Source: Rhododendron vialii
Taxonomy: Eukaryota > Streptophyta > Magnoliopsida > Ericales > Ericaceae
Direction: 5' to 3'
DNA: 64,000 nt
Assembly (NCBI RefSeq): GCF_030253575.1
Contig: NC_080563.1
Coordinates: 35,139,001 to 35,203,000 of the forward strand
Shown: in pieces, positions 23,845-36,162 of the stretch
Position numbering within the stretch: position 1 is the stretch's first letter
Layout of the letters: each line of letters opens with the position of its first letter
Made by a program: the position numbers and the translations under genes
The notes under the pieces: model-generated
Told to the model about the DNA's origin: nothing
Databases searched by the model: none
The model's input: the letters and a program-made list of their open reading frames with translations, nothing else

Positions 23845-26800
23845 ATGAGAAACCCTAGAGGCTGAGACGGTAGAGAGAAAAGGGTAGGGGTTTTAGAGAG
23901 AGAGAGAGAGAGAGAGAGGAGAGCTAGCAATTTTCAATTTTTGCGGCTCTTCAGAAAACACAATGTTTAATGGGTTCTCAACTATAATAGAACCAAATAA
24001 AGCAGATTCATTAGTCACAACACAAAATAGTTCTTTAAATGCAAAGTCAAAGGCTGGCATACATACCGTCACAGGAAGGGTATGTGCACTCTCCAGTAAA
24101 GTGCTTGACGAAATGGCTGAATTCATGTTCCATGCAGATTTGTTCAAGTGCGGAACTTGCTTCGATGTCCTGCACAACAAGATCAACCAATGCCAACTAC
24201 AATGAGAAGAAAGCGCCAAACAAAGCAAGCATAACCACAATTTACATGACATTCGGAAAAAGTTATTACACGCAGAAAATCAATTTTATGCCAATATTGA
24301 AATGTTCTGCAATGATAATAGAAAATGAACAATTTAACCTTCCTAGATTTCCTTCAGAGTCTATATGGAGGTACTTGATACAAAAGCAGCCAGAAAAAAC
24401 ACTCATGCTTTTCTATTGTTTGATAGACAACCTACTAAGAATAGATATATTTATGTTGCACTTTATGCTTCATATAATTATTCTAATTATACCGCAGCTG
24501 AAATGTTGGGAGACAGCAAAGACTGGAACAAAAAGAAGATTTTATCAATATCATAAGGCAAAGTTTCAAAACATGCCATATAAAGGAGACATCACGCGTA
24601 CATAAAATAGATTAGGAAAGCAAAAGGTTTATACAGCTACTTGTCCATCAAACAACTCAACAAAATCAAAAATTCTGTCAAACAGAAGCTTGTTAAAGTA
24701 CTCGAAACTCACAAGGAAGGAACCACTGCACCATCAAAAAATCAACTATTCTGCTCCCACAAATAATTAACAGAAAGCGGAAAGAATCTAACGCTATCTT
24801 TTCTTTTTCATCCACCCTGTATCCCCACCTAGGAAGAAGGTCAACAGCTCCATGGGGAAAATCAGCTCCACCCCAAATCAAGGTTAGGTTGAAGCCCACT
24901 CCCCAACTGACAATTGTTAAGGAGATGATCCATCAATTCACCATTGTCTTTGCACATCAACATCCATAAACAATCACTCAATTCCTTCTTATCAAAGTGT
25001 CGAGTTCGTGAGAAAAAAACTGTGGAGTTGGATGTATCGTAAGGTGTGCACCATAGGAAGAAAGCAACAATGGAATGAGCCTTAGCACCCCAAATTGCTT
25101 TCCAAGGGAAAAAGGCATGTGCCAACCAATCAAAGCCTCAGGTCAAGTATAAGTATTTCGAATCCCTTAAAATTAAATGTGAGAACTAGGTTATTCAAGG
25201 TCAAAGACTGAGAGTCACCAAAGAGGCTTAACTTGAGGTTAGAAAAGAGAAAATGGAGATTCCTCTCAATGCGATCCAAATTAGTGAAACCGAATAACTT
25301 AAGATGAGAAATCTAATGTTAAAGATCAGTAATCCAACTTGACAATCTCAATGGCCCTTTAGCATTTCTAAATCTTCAAAAACCTTAGTAGCTTTCTATT
25401 GAAACACTTCCTTGGCCTATCTCCAAGTGTCTTCCAGCCCCTAGCTTATTGAAGGTCACCTGTTTAAAGATCCCTAAGTGTCCAAGTTCCAAAGCAATTA
25501 TAGAGTACCACTTACGGCAGTATGGCCAGATCAAAACAGTGGTTTTCTAGAGAAGTTGATAGATAGAGGATGGATTTGTATGTTTTGAGACTCAATCCCT
25601 CTATTGTTGTTTTGAATGTAACCATGTTTTGCAATGATGTTGGATAGGCTTCTGGATGACATTTATCCTCTTGTATTTTGAGATAGGCTAGTAAGCTATA
25701 GTCAGCCATCTTAAGTTATGTTACAATTCCTGGAAGCACAGGGAGCTACTCACCACATGATATATGTATCAGTGTAACTGTTGGACATAGAGAGCTAACA
25801 CGAACAAATGCAGTGTGACTGTGATTTCACTAGTCACAGGTTCCACATAGAAAATTACGTGTAACCAAGTTTTGCAATGATGTTGGATAGGCTTCTGGAT
25901 GACATTTATCCTTTTGTACTTTGAGATAGGCTAGTAAGCTAGAGTCAACCATCTTAAGTTGTGTTACAATTCCTGGAAGCACAGGGAGCTACTCGGCACG
26001 TTATATATGTATCAGCGTAATCTGTTGGACATAGAGAGATAACACGAACAAATGCAGCATGATCTGAGATTTCACTACTCACAGGTTCTGCATAAAAAAA
26101 TTTATAAACTGATCATGACAAGAGAAATATTCAAATTAGGGAAGAGAGAGTGCACTCTGAACATCACCACTCTCATCGAAGTCCCTTGTGACACTACACT
26201 CTTCCCATGTGTATTTGTCTTCCAATTGTGCCCTATTGTATGGCTCAATCTGTAGCCCACCTACCAAGAATTTAGGAAGTTTGAATTTATCTTTTGGCAA
26301 TATTACTTTTTCAACTTAACATTTAGTTCATGAGACCATATTCATTCAGGGGTTATAAAAATTTCTGTTTTTCTCAAACGCTGAGGAAATAGTGAGCCCA
26401 ATGAAGATGCCCAGTTCAAGTATCGCATGAGGGAAAATGCAATAAATACCTTGAACAAGCCACTTTCAAGGAAAAAACAGATCGAACTTCCTTGGAAGAA
26501 GAAAGCGTGGCCAGCAGCTTTGCAAATGCTTCAAAAGTAGATACCTCAGAAGGAACATCTAAGCATAATGAGTTATAACAGTAAGCTGTCACGCATGCCA
26601 CACTTTTCTTGACAAGTGAAATCCCTTTCTGCAAATCCTGGTGAGTTTGAACAGAATGCGGCGATGCCGAAGAATAATTGAAGCTGCTACTACGAGAAGA
26701 ATCTAGACGGGCTTTCCTCTCAGATTCCATTGAAGCGACGCCAAAATTACTTGAGCTTCTATCAGACCATGAAGTATCCCCGCCACTGGAGCAACTATTT

Positions 26801-29800
26801 TGGCGTGGTATAAATAGTGGATATTCATTGCTGCATGAAATAAATTATGTATCAATGCAATAGTTGATAACTGTAAGTAACCACTATTTCAGGTAACAAA
26901 TACCTTCTTGAAGATGGACGGGCATCCCAATAGGAGTCTCGTTGCCATATTCGGGAGCACGAACCCTGATGAGAAAAACTACGCATGAATATGAAGGATT
27001 TATTACATCAAGATAAGCACATGAAAGCACCAAGCATTGGTTTCTTGTCATAGCTTTAAATCTTGTTTTGTCCACAGCAAACACAATTTCAAGATGGTAT
27101 ATTTATAAGGAAATTTAACTAGAAATAACCAACGATAAATTATCAAACAATAGAAAAACAATTAGAAATCTAAATCTAGATTCTTAGAAAAGAAAATCCT
27201 GTCCAGGCCACATTAGAGTCCATATCATATGACAAGGAGAAAATTCAGCATAGCGGAAAAGAATTGTTGAAACATATATGCAATGGTTTCCACAAGTTGA
27301 TTATCCCTAACACTAGAGAAAAAGTACCAAGAAATATAACCTTATCTCTGCAAAAGCAACATAACTTACACTACACTGGAGGGTACCATACATCTACATA
27401 AAGAGACGTATACAACAATCCCAACCAAAACCCGAAACTTTACCAATTCAAATCAATTAACTTGTAGGCTACATCTTTGCTCAATACTTGTGATATTTCT
27501 TTTGCTATCTGGCTTTTAAGATTTTATACCTACTAACATATTTTCCACTCAAGGATATTTTATTATACCAGAGTGAACCTGGAACACCTAGGAAGAACTC
27601 AACACAGTCAAAAACAATTAAGATAAGATGCACAAGTAACGTTTTGGCATATATACATTAAGGTACACGAAAGCTTACCGCAAAGCCCGAGTTATGAAGT
27701 GCAGGAGCAGCAACATTGTGCACAACAAGATTTAAAAGTTGCACCATGTACCTGAGTCCCAACAATGATAACCAGTGGTCACCGAAGAACGCAATAAAAG
27801 CTAAGTTGAACCAAGATAACAGAAGAAAGCTTCTATAAAAATGATATTGCGCAAGAATATAAAGGATATGATGAAACTCTGCAAAAAAAATTCCAGAATG
27901 CATCACCATAAGATGTCACATGAAACTCGTGTTTGAATATCTACAGTGGAACTTCTTCTTAGGAGCGAGTGTTCAAATCTGTCCAAAAACAGTGGAAGAG
28001 CACAAAAATAACAAAATCCTTCTGGTAACAATGAGATCAACAAGCTCTAGAATACGATGAATGCACAAACGCTCGCCACATGGCCGCAAGGCTAAAAAAA
28101 GCAGGCTAGCTCTTTTGAAAAAGTAAACACCAGAAGATTACACATCCATGCTCTGCAATACTAAGACTTCATTACCCTACATCATCGAGTTATAGTGAAC
28201 CATCTTCAAATAGGTGACTCCAGCATATGCGAAGTTTTCAATACATGCCGCTCAAAGAAGCCAGACATGAAAATGCCAGATCGTTTTCCTTCTTTGATGA
28301 TTCTGCAACGGTTGTGTCCCCCTTGCGCTATGTACAATACCTTTTCCCTTTGTTTCCGGGGAGAAAAAGGGAATCAAATGGGGGGAGTGACTAGATGCTG
28401 GAGTTGGTTCTCAAAGGGAGGAAGAATACCAACTTCATCATCATAAATTGGCCAGTAACAACAATAGAAATGTATAAGGTGGAATTAGATTGAGAAAAAA
28501 ATACCCCAATGAGGCAGCAAGTTCTTCTGAGGAAACTGAATGGGGGTCAAGTCCTCTTGGTAACCGTGCATTGCAAATCTGATCATATTGACCGCTGGAC
28601 CCATCTTTCCTCTCCCCATCTAAATTCAACTGTAGCACGATTGCGATATAGCTCATTCAAATCCAAAGAACAATTATCCAAAAGACTTATCTCCTAGGTT
28701 AATGTACATGCTCACAAATTGATCTATGCATTGAATCAGAACACTGAAGTTGTAAACTTCGAATCTTAGATGAATATAACACGAGGCCAAATTGAATTCC
28801 AACCAATAAAATTATATTGAACCTTTTTTCGACATTTTCCCGCAATTTCTAGATGGATATTTTGTACAGACAATGTGCCATTTTAAGTCCGTACTGAACA
28901 TCCATCTCATACGATGCAAATAATAAATGTAGAAACCTATTATAACTATGGGTGGCCATTGTGTCGTGTTGTGTTCAAGGTTGTGCCAAAAAGCAGTCAC
29001 CCTTTAACTTCAAGTTGGGTTTGAGTCCATGTCCAAAGCTTTCTTGAACATGTTGATATTTAGTTGAAAGAAGTTACACTTCGTAGTCTTCAATACAACA
29101 TTGAAGGGTCAAAAAACAAAAATAGGGAAGGACATCCATATAGTAAATAATACAGCTCTTCACAGAGTGGAGATTAGGAGTCGTAAAACAATTTGAGCAG
29201 CTAAGCCCAAATAGTTGAGAAAATGCACCGACACTAAGCATCAGCCCTGCGGTACACATGGGTAGGGTCCCAAATGAGGCCACAAAGGGCCAGGTTCCAA
29301 GTCATCTCCTCCTGGAGCAACTCAAAGAAATATCCAGGTATTAACAGTGCAACTGGAATAGGAATCTACACATGTTCTAAAGGTCAATCATGTTCTCTTC
29401 GAAGCCAAATCACCTTGTTGCCATGAAAATAGTATAAACAAATAAAGATAAGAGGAAGTCCTTGAGTTCACATCTTCACAAGTACAATAAAGTTGAGTAT
29501 TGAAACCAGGCAGGCAAACAATAACGGACGCAGAGGAACGATAAGTTCTAAAAGGAAACCTGAGTATTTGTGGTTGTTTTCAAAATCAGTTTTCAAGACA
29601 ATTCCAAAACAAAAACACTCAACCATTTTTATATCTTATTCATTTCTGCAACGAAAATGGCTTTTGAGAATTTTGAATCCTTTTGACGTTTTCCATACAA
29701 TGAGCTCTTTTCAAAGTAATATTTCCCTTAAAACAAGTTCCGATAGCAGTCAGGTAAGCAAGTATTCCGGGGTTTTTTTTTTTTTCAGAAAACAAAAACA

Positions 29801-31630
29801 GGGAAAAAAAAAAATCAACTAAGCAGCTCCCCAATTTCATATCCAATTAGGGGTCCATCTTCCCCCCAAACCCCCACCCCCCAGAAACACATATACATAT
29901 GTATATATATGAACAAAACCAGCGGTAGGAATAAGTAAATAGCCCATTTGTTTACCTACAAAGGACACCATGTGTCATAGAGAAATACACAACAAACAAA
30001 ATCTTTGCAGGAGTACCAGTAGAACATTCTATAAGGTGGGCTTACCCGACGTTGTGGGAACAACTTGCATATCTGTTTGATAACAACAGACTGTTTGTGA
30101 AGACGTTCAGAGGTAATTGCCATCTGCAGTTTAAAATATCCCAAGTATAACAAAACTTCAAAAAGCGAACGACCAGGTTATGTACCTTCCTATTTAACAT
30201 ATTTTGATCTGGTGAAAAATGCAATATCTTTATTAATAGCTATCTCCAAAGAACTTTTACTACAAAAGTCAAAGGTTGAAAGAAGGAACAAAAAAATGGT
30301 ACATAATGAACTAACACTCACATGCCCCAAACTCTGCGTACAGATAAGATTAGGGTACAACTTCTCCAGTTTTTCCACACGATTTCTTTCCAACTGCAAT
30401 GAGAAGTACAAATCCAAAAAACATATCTTCATCTATGCAAACAAAGAAAATCCACTTATGACTTCGAGAACAGTACTTGTACAGAAGTTGAGAAAAAAAT
30501 ATATTGAAAATGAATCGCACTGTCGTCATGGCTGATTCAAGCAACTCGTATTTGACTTTTAAGTCGTGTGACAACTTCTCAATCTTGGCCTTTCCTACAG
30601 AAAACAAGCTCATAAAGTAAAATACACATACTTTACAAAAAAATTGCACACAACAATGTAGGCCCTTGTAGGGAAACCAACCTTGTGAATACTGTTCTCT
30701 TCTAAGACGAAGCTTTTCCCTGAATCTTGCAAGCTTCTCGTTCTGAAGTACTCTCCAACTGAGTTGATCATCAGCCTTACCCTGATGATGGTTGAGAAAA
30801 AACTCTCATCAAGTAAGATAATTTTGCCAGAAATGCATCAAACAAAAGCAAGAAAGAACATAAACTATTTACGCATTGCGACTATCAAGATGGCAATTGG
30901 AAAAGGCAGCAGCAATAGAGTTAACAAGGATTAAAAAAAAAAAGGGATACTCTAAGGTATCATGTAGAAAAGAAAACTCCAAATAACTACAGAGGCGCTA
31001 TGATCCCATTTGGTTTAATACTAGTGTCATGATGACCAAAACATGCTCGCATTCACCCAACACCCTCATTGTCCACATTGAAGGTACTTTATGAAGTGGA
31101 ATAGCAGAAAATATCGAGCAGCCACCAAAATATAGTTGGGGTAATGCTTTTTAGAGTTTTATTCACTACCAAATCCCACTTTCCATATGGTGCAATCCCT
31201 TTTTACTACGTCGAAAAAGAGCTTAATGTAGCATTCTACAATGAGTCAACAATCTCAATTCAGTGAGCCTTTATCTCAGGCTTTGAAGCACGGGTACTCC
31301 GGAAATGTCGCCATACGCGTACCGGGTACGGCAAAATTGTATCGGGTACTTTTGGTAATTTTGGGTACGTCAAGGGTACGTTTTAGCCCAAAATGAAATT
31401 TTTTCAAAATTTCTGGTATTTTTTGTAAATAATTATAAAATGTGGGCTTATTGTGTAATTTATTTGTCATTTATAAACACAATTACACGACAGAGATCTT
31501 GGAGATCGATCTAGCCATCTAGGGCTCCAAATTGGAAAAAAAATGTAAGTTATCTCTCTCTCTTCGTCTCTCTCTCCTTGTCTCTCCTCTCTCTCTTTCT
31601 CTCTCTGTATAACTTTTTTTATCGATAGAA

Positions 31631-31693
<63 letters not shown>

Positions 31694-34600
31694 ATATGTA
31701 CGAATATATGCATGTGTAATGTATATGTATATATGTATCTGAAATTCTGAATACTAATAGATATGCAGTAGATATGTATATTTGTACTGATTTTACTTTT
31801 TGTTGGTAAAATGGATTTATATTTCATTTTATGAAATAAAAAATAGGAAAAAATTATATATATATTCGCCGTACCCATACCATACCTTTCTGGGGTTTGC
31901 CGTTTCCCGTACCCGTACCGTGTACCGGTACCCGTGCTCCATAGATCTCAGGTCATTAAAGCAGCAGCAAATTCAGATTGAAGAATCAGTGAGAACCAAT
32001 GTCTCTTCTTTTTTCTTTTTTTTTAGAAGTGCACAACCAATGTCTTGCATAAACCTTCAAAGGACTTGGAATGTGGAAGATAATCTCAAATTCCCATATT
32101 TTTCCTAGAGGTCACTACACATGTTCGTTTCACTTGCTGGACAAAAGGAAGTTAGTCACAACAAATACGAGAGCTAGAGGATGGTACCAAGAATAAGCAT
32201 TCCCAGAGGGAGAACCAAAATGACACCACCACTATGGATCAATGAAGGAAATATGTCTGAAGGGCAAAGAAGTTTAATTAAATTTTATAGCTATATAAGG
32301 GACAGAATTGCACTGGATTCTGACTTGGCAAGGAAAACGTGGGAATCAATTTCCCAAGGAAAAAACAAATGAATTTGAAAATAGCAGAACCACTTGTTTC
32401 AACTGACAACAAAGTTACCTAACTCTCCAAGGCAATCAAAAGATGGTACAAATATCATCCTCTGGGAATAGTAAGTTCTGTGAAGCGAAGTCTCACATCG
32501 CTTGGGTACCAAAGTAATGTGCAAAATATAAGCGTGAGGGCACCCTCACTTCAATAGCTAGCTTTTAGGGTTAAGTACTACCAAGACCGTGTAACATGGT
32601 ATCAAAGCTGGGTAGGGTGCGTGCCCCTGGCCTGCACGCGGCAGGTGCTGCCGCGTGAGCACGCTGGGCGTGAGGGAGGGTGTGAAGCGATGTCCCACAT
32701 CGCTTGGGTACCAAAGTAATATGCAAAATATAAGCGTGAGGGCAACGCCACCATCACTTCAATAGCTAGCTTTTGGGGTTGAGTACCACCCAATACTGTG
32801 TAAAAGTAGAATCAAGAACTTCAATATTTAAGCTCAGAAAACCAATAAACTAGGCCACAAGTTGAATTTCCCCCTCAAGGAGAGTGGTCAATACATGTTG
32901 AGGATGTTAAAAGAAATAGAAGATGACCAAAGGGGACATGGTTGTTGCAGTCAGAAAACACATGGATGCAATAGCTTACAGACTTAACTCAAAACATTGC
33001 TACGAAAAATGGAGGAGAAATGATCCAGTAGTCAACCACAAAGTAACTAGGACAAAACCTTGATGAGTTGACAGTTGATGGAAGCTGTCCCTTGATTCCC
33101 AAGAAACCAAACTATCACTAGTAACTTTTCCACCTTAGAACATGATTGCACTCACATGTATCTTCCAGTATGGAAACGCGGTTTATCATCTCCATAAGCA
33201 ATTTTTTTTGCTAATGACCTCAGTTTTACATTCTGTACATGCTCTATATTCCAAATCATACCTAGAAAACCGATACGTACAAGTATGGCATATGAAACAG
33301 AACGATAAAACAGAAGCAATTTTTTTTGCTAATGACCTCAGTTTTAAATCCTTTACGTGCTCTATATTCCAAACCATACCCAGAAAACTGATATGTACAC
33401 GTATGGCATATGAAACAGAACGATAAAAGTTTTACAAAAATGACAGTTTAATGACTCACTGTCTGTACAAAAGCCTCAAAGGCAAGCCTACCCAAGGTGT
33501 TGTACTCATATTATTTAGTAAGATTCATAATCAAATGTCTATTTATGCTGGAGACCTCACAGTTGTTGTATTTAGACAAAATTACCAAGATAGAAAGAAG
33601 GCTACAAGTTCACAAGGGACAAAATCTGACCTTTGCCACGAGCACTTCACTCAATTTTGAATAAAGTAAATCCCGGCGAGTCTTCAAGGACTTCAAAGTA
33701 GTGTTATACTCATTCAACCTGCATTTAATTGAAATACTATATAAGATACCTCATAATAACGTAAGCATTTGCAAATGATGTGTGAATCTGTGATTACTAA
33801 CATTAGAAACTAACATTATAGAACGGAGCTGTTCAAAAAAAAAAACATAATAGGACAGCACCATTGTGCGTTAACAGATTTGTACACGCGCTTACTGAAA
33901 ACCGAAGAGGTCAGTTTTTAATTTCAGATTTCTATATACACATTTGGGTCTCCCTTATGTATATGTGTATTCCATCTGGGGAATTGTTTTTCAATTTGGA
34001 TGGTTTTGGTTTTGGTTTTGGTTTTGGTTTATGTAATCTGCACTTGTCATGTGTCCTATTTCGCTTGTTCGTTTATTCTTTCAACTAGATGTCCGGGCAC
34101 ACGCGATGTGTGTGCAAATCGTGTTATGCAAAAGAATGAAGAAATCTTGAATTCAGATTAATCTGAATTCTGGGCTGTGAAAGTAGGAAAAAGGGAGAAG
34201 GAAATTGAGTGGCAGGTTTTTTTTTTTTTTTTTCCAGCTTAGCCTACACTAGGATGGCAACGGTGTGGTTCGGTTATTGACAAAACCAAAACCGGAACAT
34301 ATCTCTAAAACCACAACCACAACCAAAACCAACAGTTTTCATTTTGTCCAAACCATAACCACCACCACGGTTATCAGTTCGGTTCAGTTTTTCACCCAAA
34401 CCAATGGTCAACATTTTTAATAAAGTTAAAGACGCTAAATATTCTACAACAAGATGTGCAAGACTTTGACAAACCCTAACTGAGTACTCCTGATGCTATA
34501 GGTACATATGCATATAATATATATAAGGATATTTGTGTAATTATCTTGCAATTTGGTTACGGTTCAGTTTTTGGTGCGGTAATCACATGAAACCAAAACC

Positions 34601-34837
34601 GGAACCAAATGGGCCAGTTTTACCAAAACCACGGTCAAAAAATCGGTTCAAATCCGCACCAATGCACGGTCAGGTAACCAACGGTTCGGGCAAGATTGCC
34701 ATCTCTGCTACTGAAATTATAAATTCGTGATACTAGAACGGAGAGTAAATTCACCTGTAATTGACACAAACTGTGCAAATGGATGCAAGATTTGAGTTCT
34801 CGCATATAGCACAGCAGCTAGGTTTTCTCGTCATCAT
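22122..34837 (-). CDS. ATG14: ATG14-like autophagy PI3-kinase complex subunit, 12 exons
   Basis: A 473-residue protein of the ATG14/UVRAG family, which targets the VPS34-VPS15-ATG6 lipid kinase to autophagosome formation sites. Coding exons in transcript order: 34837-34755, 33718-33631, 30781-30682, 30594-30521, 30393-30322, 30123-30046, 28629-28505, 27751-27679, 26965-26904, 26830-26450, 24169-24067, 22304-22122. All introns are GT-AG, all phases agree and the total is 1422 bp with stop. Residues 1-27 hold two CxxC pairs (C9/C12, C21/C24), as in ATG14 N-termini. Residues about 28-150 are a coiled coil (LNEYNTTLKSLKTRRDLLYS, then WRVLQNEKLARFREKLRLRR). Next come KLYPNLICTQSLGH, ICNARLPRGLDPHSVSSEEL, MVQLLNLVVHNVAAPALHNS and the C-terminal WDLVEHPTFPPPPSQ. 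The CxxC pairs favour ATG14 over the related VPS38/UVRAG. Boundaries come from reading alone; no transcript was available. Confidence 0.9.
22708..22932 (+). mobile_element. tRNA-derived SINE in ATG14 intron 11
   Basis: Begins with a tRNA-like part, GGGGTTGGCTTGGTGGTCAA (A-box-like) and CAAGTCTGAAACC (degenerate B box), and ends in an A-run (ACCAAAAAAAAG). Flanks (GACTTGAGAGGTCATAACC left, GACTCATGAACTCATAATCC right) look like an aged target duplication. A diverged, truncated relative lies at 1134-1275. Confidence 0.65.
23094..23910 (-). mobile_element. possible retro-inserted GC-rich segment in ATG14 intron 11
   Basis: An abrupt change to GC-rich sequence between a T-run at about 23095-23106 (a poly-A tail if read on the minus strand) and a (GA)n tract at 23897-23919. 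It includes a run of about 30 C at 23814-23843. On the minus strand it encodes low-complexity frames. It resembles the 5' region and tail arrangement of a non-LTR element, but no reverse transcriptase domain is visible, so origin is uncertain. Confidence 0.3.
25618..26096 (+). repeat. tandem duplication, 243-bp unit, in ATG14 intron 10
   Basis: Two adjacent copies start GTAACCA(T/A)GTTTTGCAATG and run through GATAGGCTTCTGGATGACAT, CAATTCCTGGAAGCACAGGG and the AACAAATGCAG block to TCACAGGTTC. They are over 90 percent identical by eye. The duplication is wholly intronic. Confidence 0.85.
31281..31944. mobile_element. hAT-like element in ATG14 intron 2
   Basis: 664 bp flanked by a perfect 8-bp target duplication, ATCTCAGG, at 31273-31280 and 31945-31952. 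Ends are CTTTGAAGCACGGGTAC and (reverse complement) CTATGGAGCACGGGTAC. Subterminal parts are rich in GGGTACG/CGTACCC motifs. The middle contains a (CT)n microsatellite of over 50 bp at 31634-31689. Non-autonomous. Confidence 0.85.
32479..32805 (+). mobile_element. TRIM retrotransposon in ATG14 intron 2
   Basis: Two direct repeats of about 118-125 bp (32479-32596 and 32681-32805) both start TGTGAAGCGA and share CACATCGCTTGGGTACC, AATATAAGCGTGAGGGCA and TTCAATAGCTAGCTTTT. The first ends in CA and is followed directly by TGGTATCAAAGC (32597-32608), a primer binding site for initiator Met tRNA with one mismatch to the usual TGGTATCAGAGC. A purine-rich GTGAGGGAGGG precedes the second repeat. The internal region is only about 84 bp with no coding capacity, which is the definition of a TRIM. 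Confidence 0.85.
33199..33430 (+). repeat. tandem duplication, 117-bp unit, in ATG14 intron 2
   Basis: Two copies starting GCAATTTTTTTTGCTAATGA and ending GAAACAGAACGATAAAA, the second beginning at 33316. About 10 differences are visible. Intronic, close to the acceptor side of exon 2's downstream intron. Confidence 0.85.
34249..34705. mobile_element. hAT-like MITE in ATG14 intron 1
   Basis: Left end TAGGATGGCAACGG and right end (reverse complement) AGAGATGGCAATCTTG bound about 457 bp rich in inverted AACCAAAACC / GGTTTTGGTT and GGTTCGGTT motifs. These ends and the palindromic interior are typical of hAT MITEs. No clear target duplication. Confidence 0.6.
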
Positions 34838-34976
34838 CTGTCTACCTCTTCACCAGTCACAAACCCTAGCCGACAGCAAATCCAAACTGAGCAGTGCCAA
34901 CCCTGGGCAGAAGGCACCGCTTAAAAACTGCTAAAAAGAAGGAGCCCTAAATTTGAGAAATATAAAGTACTTCTGT

Positions 34977-35192
34977 TTAAGCATCTAAATTATCAATAAG
35001 AAACAACAGATAGACGATCAGAGAGAGAGAGAGAGAGAGAGAGTAACTGTTCTTATCGTCGCCGGAGCTGCTCTTTGGAACTTCTGATTCTGATATTTGG
35101 AGAAGTAATTTACAGGTCCGACATAACATATTCTTGGAGGCGGGGCACACGCAAAAGTTTCGCTTATGTCTTTTTGTCCCAATAAAATACAC
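34977..35192 (-). other. possible upstream open frame in the ATG14 leader
   Basis: A 71-codon frame ends 139 bp before the ATG14 start codon. It runs through a (CT)n tract (35020-35042 region), typical of plant leaders. The encoded peptide contains CVCP and CRTC but does not resemble a known family. If the ATG14 transcript starts upstream of 35192 it would be an upstream ORF. The start of transcription is unknown. Confidence 0.25.
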
Positions 35193-36162
35193 AGGCTCTG
35201 TTTGGAATTTAAGAGAAAAAAAATTCCCTTTCTATTGTAGGTTGAAATGAAAAAATAATAATAATAAAATCTTCAAATTTAGTGAATAGTAATTTTTTTT
35301 TCTCCTATTTTCTTTTCTTTTCTTTTCTTTTCCTTTCCTAACGATTTTTTTGGAATTTTTGGGATTTTTCTTATTTTTATTCTAATTTTTTGAGTTTTAT
35401 TTTTAATATTATAAAAAATATTTGGGTAAACATCATAATTTTATACTTTTCTGATTCGTGTCGTCATTCGTCTTGACGACACGAATCAATAATCCACAAA
35501 AATTATGCGCAAAATTAACAAACATGAAAAATTTTGAATAACCACAAAAATCTTAGCGAAACTTAGCCTAAAAAGGTAAATGGTATTAACATTCTTTTTT
35601 TTTCATTGACACTCTTTTTATATCTTTATTCAAGTGAAATAAGGCTAGTTTAACCTTACTCATCATGTCGTTTTCGCTCACATGACATGTTCCGCCCAAA
35701 ATCCTTACGTTTTGCTGACGGAAGGGATTTTTTTCGGTTAAAAAGGTATTTTGCATTAAAAAGAGGTATCATTTGTGTTCTAGGGTATAGCATCCTTATT
35801 GAGTTTGAATACAAACGCTGCCCAAGACACTAGGCTTGATTGAAATGAAAAACAACGCTGAGGTAGAAGAAAGACCAGCAAGCGCCTCAACACAAAAATT
35901 TGTTTTCCGAAACATATGTTTCACTTCACTCCTAAACGACCGAAGCATTGACCTGCAATCAAAAATAATGTTGTTAAGTTCATGATTCCCAAGTTTATAA
36001 TCATCTTGGAGAAGCTGGACGGTTGCCAGAGAAGCATCTCCACAAGGATTCCCTTCAAATCAGTCTCCATAACCACAGGGGAAGTGTTGATTTTTAAACA
36101 AGAAGAAAGTAAAAGTGATTCGGATAAAATAAAAAAAAAAGTGAAGTGAACATCATTCATAG
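35193..36162. other. intergenic spacer between ATG14 and TRM9
   Basis: AT-rich, with a possible Tourist-like element (AGGCTCTGTTTGG at 35192 to AGCCTAAA at 35574). It contains a perfect 13-bp hairpin, GATTCGTGTCGTC / GACGACACGAATC, near 35452-35488. The motif TTTTATACTTTTCTGATTC in it recurs near 12567 and, diverged, near 15805, so it belongs to a dispersed repeat. No gene. Confidence 0.45.

Noticed and set aside
23260-23930. Several Pro- or Leu/Ser-rich open frames on both strands
   Set aside because: They come from a GC-rich low-complexity segment ending in a C-run within an ATG14 intron; no domain is visible.
24039-24605. 188-codon plus-strand open frame
   Set aside because: It lies antisense to ATG14 exon 11 and intron 10 and has no protein-like composition.
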